Shown here: piece by piece, positions 14,242 through 18,607 of the stretch
How positions within the stretch are numbered: the first letter of the stretch is position 1
Layout of the letters: every line of letters begins with the position of its first letter
Origin: CALFCX01 sp964603025
Lineage (GTDB): Bacteria; Margulisbacteria; WOR-1; JAKLHX01
Length of the DNA: 18,607 nt
Reading direction: 5' to 3'
Assembly (NCBI GenBank): GCA_964603025.1
Contig: CAZRTO010000027.1
Span: forward strand, 1-18,607
Position numbers and translations under genes: made by a program
The notes under the pieces: model-generated
Told to the model about the DNA's origin: nothing
The model's input: the letters and a program-made list of their open reading frames with translations, nothing else
The model's database searches: none

Positions 14242-14724
14242 ATGGGGATAAAGCTGACTGGGAACGAGAAGAAACTGGCGGTGGCCACGATATGCGCGGT
14301 GATACTCTACTTCTATTTTTATTCCGTGCTCGATCCGGCCATTAACCGGGCGGTAGCTATGAACAGGGAGATCGCTTCGCTGAAACGTCAGATAGCCCTG
14401 ATCAATCTCGAAAGGGCATATAACAGAGGCTCGGTCCGTCCTGCCGATCTGTTCCCGTCAAAAGAACAGCAGATGAGCCGCTTGCTTTCGTTCATCGAGG
14501 AGAGGTTTGCGTCAAACTCGATAAGAATAGAGTCGCTCCAGCAGGCCTCTTCCGACGGTATACTCTTGCTTGACCTGAGATTTACGGGGACTTACGGCAA
14601 TGTCAGGAGTTTTTTGTCCTCTCTGAAAGATTCTCCAGCTATCATTTCGATATCCGAGGTGTCCATGTCGCAAACAGACAGCGGCGTCTCGGCGTCCGTG
14701 AAGATAACCGCACCCTTTAAGTAG
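14242..14724 (+). CDS. pilO: PilO-like pilus assembly protein
   Basis: The 160-residue bitopic membrane protein has a short cytoplasmic N-terminus (MGIKLTGNEKK), a TM helix at about 13-32 (LAVATICAVILYFYFYSVLDP), a coiled coil (AMNREIASLKRQIALINLE), and a periplasmic ferredoxin-like domain (MSRLLSFIEERFASNSIRIESLQQ, LRFTGTYGNVRSFLSSLKDSPAIISISEV). The YGNVRSFLSSLK pattern is typical of PilO and its T2SS counterpart GspM. It should pair with the PilN part of the preceding fusion. The start codon is one base after the pilMN stop, with GGAG about 11 nt upstream. Confidence 0.85.
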   Translation: MGIKLTGNEKKLAVATICAVILYFYFYSVLDPAINRAVAMNREIASLKRQIALINLERAYNRGSVRPADLFPSKEQQMSRLLSFIEERFASNSIRIESLQQASSDGILLLDLRFTGTYGNVRSFLSSLKDSPAIISISEVSMSQTDSGVSASVKITAPFK

Positions 14725-14737
14725 GCGGGGGCGGCTA

Positions 14738-14766
14738 TTGACAAAGCAATGACAGCGGTATAACAT
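14738..14766 (+). promoter_or_regulatory. Candidate promoter of pilB2-pilC2
   Basis: TTGACA (14738-14743) is followed by TATAAC at 15 bp (14759-14764) or TAACAT at 17 bp (14761-14766). It lies in the 75-bp gap between pilO and pilB2. Unlike the other operon heads it leaves a leader of about 25 nt with a Shine-Dalgarno sequence (AGGAAG) before ATG 14800. Confidence 0.5.
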
Positions 14767-14799
14767 TTGAAGTTGGCTTGTCCAGAGAAAGGAAGTTGG

Positions 14800-16212
14800 A
14801 TGACTGAATCTGTATCCGTAGATCTATCCTCATATCTTATAGATGGAGCCACTCTTAATCTGGTTCCTGCCGCTGTCGCGAAAAAACATAAGCTGATCCC
14901 GCTTTTTAAGATCGGCAGGACCATGAGCGTGGCCATGCACGACCCAGGCAATATTATGGCCATAGACGATCTGCGCAACATGACCGGCCTGGATATAAAC
15001 GCCTACCGGGTTCCCCTTTCGGACATAGAGCAGGCGATCACGCAGAATTACGGGCTTGAAGGCACGCTGGAGGAGATAATCAGGAATATCGAGAGGACCA
15101 AGCTGGGGGATGCCGTTCAGGCGGCCGAAGAGGCTCCGGTCATCAAGCTGGTGAACCTTGTTATATCGCAGGCGATCGCCGAGAAGGCCAGCGATATACA
15201 CATAGAACCCCAGGAAAAGTTCGCCAGGATCAGGTTCAGGGTCGACGGCATACTTCACAATGTCGCCATGCTGCCTCTTTCCATAGTTCCTCCGGTCGTC
15301 TCCAGGATCAAGATAATATCCGGCATGGATATAGCAGAATCCCGTGTGCCTCAGGACGGGCGTTTTCAGATGCAGTCCGAGGGCAAAATAGTCGATATAA
15401 GATGTTCTACTTATCCTTCGGTAAAGGGCGAAAAGGTTGTTATGAGGATACTTGATAAGGTATCAATGCTTATAAGCCTGAAGGAGATAGGCTTTTCCGA
15501 AGCTGATCTCAAAAGATTCGAGGATATAATCAGCCGTCCCTACGGGATGATACTGGTGACCGGCCCTACCGGGTCCGGGAAGACCACGACGCTTTACGCC
15601 GCCCTCAATTCCCTAAATTCCGCGGAGCGTAACATTATGACTGTCGAGGATCCGGTCGAGTACGAACTCCCGGGCATCACGCAGTCCCAGGTAAATACCA
15701 AGGCCGGGTTCCAGTTCAGTAACGCTCTTCGTTCCATACTCAGACAGGATCCGGATATCATACTGATAGGCGAGATCAGGGACCTTGAGACCGCCCGGAT
15801 AGCGGTGCAGGCGGCAATGACCGGACATCTGGTGTTTGCCACGCTGCATACCAATGACGCACCGAGCGCTTTGACCAGACTGGTGGACATGGGGGTTGAG
15901 CCGTTCCTGGTGGCTTCATCCGTCATAGACATTATCGCCCAGAGGCTTGTCCGCAGGATATGCGACAAATGCGGAGGTCCGGGCTGTAATCACTGCCGCA
16001 AGACCGGCTACCGCGGCAGGGCGGCCATATTCGAGCAGCTCGTTGTCAGCGACAAGATAAGCAAGCTGATCACCGAGAAGGCTTCGTCGGTCGCTATAAA
16101 GAGGGCCGCCATAGAGTCCGGAATGACCACTCTCAGGGAGGACGGTCAGGAAAAGGTAAGGGCCGGAATAACTACAGGACAGGAAATATTAAGGGTGACA
16201 TCAGGTGACTAG
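14800..16212 (+). CDS. pilB: Type IV pilus/T2SS assembly ATPase PilB/GspE, copy 2
   Basis: The 470-residue paralogue of the ATPase at 8065-9558 has the same layout: N-terminal GspE domain with the LVPAAVAKKHKLIPLF and MHDPGN blocks, MDIAESRVPQDGRF, Walker A GPTGSGKT at 255-262, Walker B LIGEIRD at 322-328, and TLHTNDA. The zinc motif is compressed: C388, C391, C396 and C399, with only 4 residues between the cysteine pairs against 25 in copy 1. I chose ATG 14800 (SD AGGAAG), not the TTG at 14767, which has no SD and adds residues absent from copy 1. It overlaps pilC2 by 8 bp. It probably powers assembly of the pilin encoded downstream, while copy 1 may serve another fibre or be auxiliary. Confidence 0.93.
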   Translation: MTESVSVDLSSYLIDGATLNLVPAAVAKKHKLIPLFKIGRTMSVAMHDPGNIMAIDDLRNMTGLDINAYRVPLSDIEQAITQNYGLEGTLEEIIRNIERTKLGDAVQAAEEAPVIKLVNLVISQAIAEKASDIHIEPQEKFARIRFRVDGILHNVAMLPLSIVPPVVSRIKIISGMDIAESRVPQDGRFQMQSEGKIVDIRCSTYPSVKGEKVVMRILDKVSMLISLKEIGFSEADLKRFEDIISRPYGMILVTGPTGSGKTTTLYAALNSLNSAERNIMTVEDPVEYELPGITQSQVNTKAGFQFSNALRSILRQDPDIILIGEIRDLETARIAVQAAMTGHLVFATLHTNDAPSALTRLVDMGVEPFLVASSVIDIIAQRLVRRICDKCGGPGCNHCRKTGYRGRAAIFEQLVVSDKISKLITEKASSVAIKRAAIESGMTTLREDGQEKVRAGITTGQEILRVTSGD

Positions 16213-17422
16213 ATTTAATTATACGGCCAGGGACAGGTTCGGGGTAAAAAGTTCGGGGTATGTGGATGCCGATTCGGTAAGGGACGTGACGGCCATACTG
16301 GAGGAGCGCAAGCTCATTCCGGTGGATATATCCAAGGACGAACACAAGGCTGCCGCGGCCGATAAGGTCTTGATAAGGTTCGAGGGGCGGGTCAAGCCGG
16401 AAGAAATACTCGTGTTCTGCCAGCAGATGGCCTCGCTGCTCAACGCGGGCGTGACCCTCATAGAGAGCCTGAACGCGGTGGGCCAGATAGTCAAATCCCA
16501 TAAGCTGAAAGAGTCCATAAGGCAGGTCAAGGAGGATATCGAACAGGGCATATCCTATTCCGAAGCGTTGGCCAAACATCAGGACGTTTTTCCGGTCTTT
16601 ATGGTCAATATGGTAAAGGCGGGTGAAAGGTCCGGTATTCTGGGTAAGATCATGCTGCGCACGGTGTCCATTATGGAAAAGGACATCGACAACCGGCGCA
16701 AGCTCAAAGCCGCCGTCAGATATCCCATGTTCGTAATGACAGCGCTTGTCGCGGGGTTTGTTGCAATAGTCACGCTGATAATCCCGAGGTTCGCCGCTAT
16801 ATTTGCTACAATGCAGGCCGAACTGCCTCTGCCCACCAGGATGCTTATTGGGGCCAATATATTCATCAGGCAGTACTGGCTGATCATAGCGGTCGTTTTG
16901 GCGGCCGTTTATTTCGGTTTCAGGCAGGTGACAAAAAGCCCTTCGGGCAAGCTGCAGATAGACCGGTTCCTGCTTGCCGTGCCGGTATCCGGAGTGCTTT
17001 TGACCAAGGTTACGCTTGCCCGTTTCGCGCGCACATTTTCCGCCATGCTCTCATCCGGCATAACAGTGGTAGAGGCGCTCAGCATCTCATCCAAAGTGCT
17101 TGAGAACGAGGTCTTTAAAAGGGTCGTAATGGGACTGCGCGAAGAAATAATAAAGGGCGAATCTCTCTCCAACGCGATGCGCGGGGCCAATGTTTTCCCG
17201 GTGGTCGTCGTTCAGATGACGGCGGTGGGCGAAAAGGCCGGCAACCTTGAGGAGATGCTGGACCATGTGGCTGATTATTTTGAGAAAGAGACCGACTATC
17301 TCATGGCCAACATGGCTGCAATGATAGAGCCGATACTAATACTCTTCCTCGGGTTGGTGGTGCTTGTGATGGCCCTGGGGGTATACTTGCCGATGTGGGA
17401 TATGATGCAGATTTACAGGTAA
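16205..17422 (+). CDS. pilC: Inner-membrane platform protein PilC/GspF, copy 2
   Basis: The 405-residue protein has exactly the length of copy 1. Two GspF domains (VFCQQMASLLNAGVTLIESL and FARTFSAMLSSGITVVEAL) are separated by membrane helices, with a final helix (IEPILILFLGLVVLVMALGVYLPMW). The N-terminus FNYTARDRFGVKSSGY aligns with YSYKARDNSGNLIEDE of copy 1. It starts at GTG 16205 inside the end of pilB2, with AAGGGTGAC upstream as in copy 1. It should partner PilB2 and recruit it to the PilMN-PilO platform encoded just upstream. Confidence 0.92.
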   Translation: MTRFNYTARDRFGVKSSGYVDADSVRDVTAILEERKLIPVDISKDEHKAAAADKVLIRFEGRVKPEEILVFCQQMASLLNAGVTLIESLNAVGQIVKSHKLKESIRQVKEDIEQGISYSEALAKHQDVFPVFMVNMVKAGERSGILGKIMLRTVSIMEKDIDNRRKLKAAVRYPMFVMTALVAGFVAIVTLIIPRFAAIFATMQAELPLPTRMLIGANIFIRQYWLIIAVVLAAVYFGFRQVTKSPSGKLQIDRFLLAVPVSGVLLTKVTLARFARTFSAMLSSGITVVEALSISSKVLENEVFKRVVMGLREEIIKGESLSNAMRGANVFPVVVVQMTAVGEKAGNLEEMLDHVADYFEKETDYLMANMAAMIEPILILFLGLVVLVMALGVYLPMWDMMQIYR

Positions 17423-17433
17423 ATGGCGGGTTT

Positions 17434-17462
17434 TTGCGGAAATTTGGATAGATATCGATAAT
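17434..17462 (+). promoter_or_regulatory. Candidate promoter of the major pilin
   Basis: TTGCGG (17434-17439), 17 bp, then GATAAT (17457-17462). It lies in the 71-bp gap after pilC2 and would allow separate, stronger expression of the pilin. Confidence 0.45.
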
Positions 17463-17477
17463 TGAAAGAAGAAAAAG

Positions 17478-17488
17478 AAGGGGGTGAG
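17478..17488 (+). promoter_or_regulatory. Strong ribosome-binding site of the major pilin
   Basis: AAGGGGGTGAG lies about 6 nt before ATG 17494. It matches GGAGGTGA at all but one base and is the best Shine-Dalgarno sequence in the window, consistent with a highly expressed structural protein. Confidence 0.75.
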
Positions 17489-17493
17489 AAAAA

Positions 17494-17928
17494 ATGTTCA
17501 AGTCAAGGAGCAGAAAAGGTTTTACGTTAATAGAGCTGATAATGGTTATCGTAATATTAGGTATCCTAGCCGCGGTGGCGATACCTAAATATCTTGATCT
17601 GTCAGGAAATGCGAAGGAAAGTGCGAGTAAGGCAGCTCTTGCCTCACTTAGATCAGCAATTTCTATGAAATATGCTGATAATGCTGCAAATGCTGTCGCG
17701 CAATTCCCTCAAACAAAAACAGAGTTGCAGAACTTATTTGTTGATGGAAAAATCCCTGCTGAGCAAGTGAGCGGAGCTACGACTGATGCAGCAAGAAGAG
17801 AAGTTGTTGTTGGTACTTCAATAACTATTACTGATGCCGGGGGGTATGTCTACAACACGAATACTGGAGAAATCAGAATTAATTCCAGTGGAACGGCTAA
17901 AGATGGTACTGTATTTAGTACGTGGTGA
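17494..17928 (+). CDS. Major type IV pilin / GspG-like pilin
   Basis: The 144-residue prepilin has leader MFKSRSRKG and the prepilin peptidase site G9|F10, followed by FTLIELIMVIVILGILAAVAIPKYLDL with Glu at mature position 5. A helix (AKESASKAALASLRSAISMKYADNAAN) and a small C-terminal beta domain (GGYVYNTNTGEIRINSSG) ending FSTW follow. It resembles short GspG/PilA/MshA-type subunits. Strong Shine-Dalgarno, its own candidate promoter and a clear terminator argue that it is the abundant fibre subunit. Its codon use is visibly more A/T-rich than that of the flanking pil genes (runs of GCT, GAT, ACT, AAT), which may reflect expression level. No cysteine pair is present. Confidence 0.92.
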   Translation: MFKSRSRKGFTLIELIMVIVILGILAAVAIPKYLDLSGNAKESASKAALASLRSAISMKYADNAANAVAQFPQTKTELQNLFVDGKIPAEQVSGATTDAARREVVVGTSITITDAGGYVYNTNTGEIRINSSGTAKDGTVFSTW

Positions 17929-17946
17929 CTTTTAGTCTGAGTTTTT

Positions 17947-17987
17947 GCAAAAACCTCTTCTGTAGATATGCGGGGGAGGTTTTTTGC
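17947..17987 (+). terminator. Rho-independent terminator after the major pilin
   Basis: GCAAAAACCTC (17947-17957) pairs with GAGGTTTTTTGC (17976-17987) with one bulged T. The loop is about 18 nt. The A-tract/T-tract arms give a terminator active mainly on the plus strand. It isolates the pilin transcript from the downstream pseudopilin gene. Confidence 0.75.
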
Positions 17988-17999
17988 TAAAACTTGAGA

Positions 18000-18062
18000 C
18001 CCTCACCCTTCCCTCTCCCAACGCCGGGAGGGGTGGCGTCGGGAGAGGGCGGAAGGACAGGG
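18000..18062. repeat. REP-like long imperfect palindrome
   Basis: CCCTCTCCC (18011-18019) pairs with GGGAGAGGG (18041-18049). Inside it, ACGCC (18021-18025) pairs with GGCGT (18035-18039). Outside it, CCTT/AAGG and CCCT/AGGG extend the fold with bulges. The CCCTCTCCC...GGGAGAGGG core is of the kind seen in dispersed bacterial repeats. It belongs to a different family from the palindromes at 616-647 and 797-828. The rest of 17929-18116 contains the terminator and a Shine-Dalgarno sequence but no gene. Confidence 0.65.
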
Positions 18063-18116
18063 TTTGTTAGATGAGGCCGGTGAAGAAACAGTTTGCCAGG
18101 GTTTTGAGGAAGAGCA

Positions 18117-18607
18117 ATGAATAGGAAGTCTTTTACATTAATAGAACTCGTCATTGTCATCGTGATACTAGCGATACTGGCCGGCGCGTACGTCATGATA
18201 TCCGGGCCGAGCGATTCGGTCAAGCTCAGCATAGCGGGGAAAAAAGTCGCAGCTGATATCGAATATGCAAGGACCAGGTCTCTTACTTTGGCAAAATGGC
18301 ACGGAATAGAATTTTTAAGCCCGACGCAATACAGGGTATATACGACAGACGGCTTGAACGATACCAATATCGAGGATCCTTCGGTTCCGGGAAAGACTTA
18401 TTCTGTTGATCTTTCGGAACTTTACAGCGGAGTGTTTGTAATTAGTTCCAGCTTTGGTACCGGGAATAAAGTCGAGTTCAGCCCTCTGGGGGTTCCTTAT
18501 GCCGATAAGAACGATAGCGTCCCTTTATCATCAGCGGGGACTGTCACTTTGCAGTGCGGCAGCAATAATTATGTGATAACTGTTTCTCAAAACACGGGTT
18601 TGGTGTC
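18117..18607 (+). CDS. GspH/FimT-like pseudopilin, 3' end beyond the window
   Basis: The reading frame is open from ATG 18117 to the last base (163 codons, no stop). The N-terminus MNRKS|FTLIELVIVIVILAILAGAYV is a prepilin motif with Glu5 but Ser instead of Gly before the cleavage site. The next segment, KVAADIEYARTRSLTLAKWHGIEFLSPTQYRVY, matches the GspH/FimT pattern of a helix with ARxxA-like spacing followed by beta strands, as does the later FSPLGVPYADKNDSVPLSSAGTVTL. GAGGAAG lies 5 nt before the ATG. It is separated from the major pilin by a terminator and a palindromic repeat, so it may have its own promoter or depend on read-through. Confidence 0.85.
   Translation, partial: MNRKSFTLIELVIVIVILAILAGAYVMISGPSDSVKLSIAGKKVAADIEYARTRSLTLAKWHGIEFLSPTQYRVYTTDGLNDTNIEDPSVPGKTYSVDLSELYSGVFVISSSFGTGNKVEFSPLGVPYADKNDSVPLSSAGTVTLQCGSNNYVITVSQNTGLV

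Noticed and set aside
14767..14799. TTG 14767 as start of PilB2
   Set aside because: ATG 14800 has an AGGAAG Shine-Dalgarno and aligns with the start of PilB1. The upstream extension has neither.

Overview
The window is bacterial chromosomal DNA of moderate GC content (judged by eye). It has dense operons, frequent GTG/TTG starts and several overlapping gene pairs. The gene families (PilB/PilC/PilM/PilO pilus machinery, a Cache/PAS/GAF histidine kinase, a Nudix hydrolase, a J-protein) and the standalone four-helix-bundle protein would fit an uncultured, probably diderm, candidate-phylum-type bacterium. No phylogenetic marker fixes the lineage, so that is only an impression.

Region 1 (1-2330) is a housekeeping stretch crowded with small palindromic or repeat insertions. 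It starts with an initiator tRNA-fMet. Next comes an 'empty' inverted repeat built from 7-bp units. A Nudix hydrolase gene follows, with a 32-bp palindromic repeat inside its reading frame and a near-identical second copy just after its stop codon. A standalone MetG-C/CsaA-like tRNA-binding domain gene follows, with a different GC-rich palindrome inside its frame. Then comes a four-helix-bundle (23S rRNA intervening-sequence-protein-type) gene bracketed by 32-bp inverted repeats, again made of 7-bp units. The region ends with a short J-domain protein. The shared heptad architecture of a gene-bearing and a gene-less element is the most novel-looking signal in the window.

Region 2 (2330-8060) is a two-component operon. 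A 1575-residue histidine kinase has an eight-helix membrane region, a DctB-like Cache sensor, five PAS domains and a GAF domain. Two single-domain response regulators follow almost without gaps. A candidate terminator and a new promoter separate it from region 3.

Region 3 (8065-18607) is a type IV pilus or type II secretion-like assembly locus. It contains pilB1-pilC1, a convergent three-gene minor-pilin operon on the minus strand, and a divergent run of pilM-pilN fusion, pilO, pilB2, pilC2, a major pilin and a GspH/FimT-like pseudopilin cut by the window end. The two PilB/PilC pairs are paralogous and share the same stop/start overlap. No PilT retraction ATPase, prepilin peptidase or secretin is present here. 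PilMN and PilO should form the inner-membrane platform linking the cytoplasmic ATPases and the PilC platform proteins to the pilin fibre. The minor pilins would prime or cap the fibre.

The genes that head transcription units (kinase, pilB1, pilMN, minor-pilin operon) have -10-like boxes only about 10-20 nt from their start codons and no visible Shine-Dalgarno sequence. Genes inside operons, and the major pilin, mostly have good ones. This suggests leaderless or very short-leader mRNAs at operon heads.
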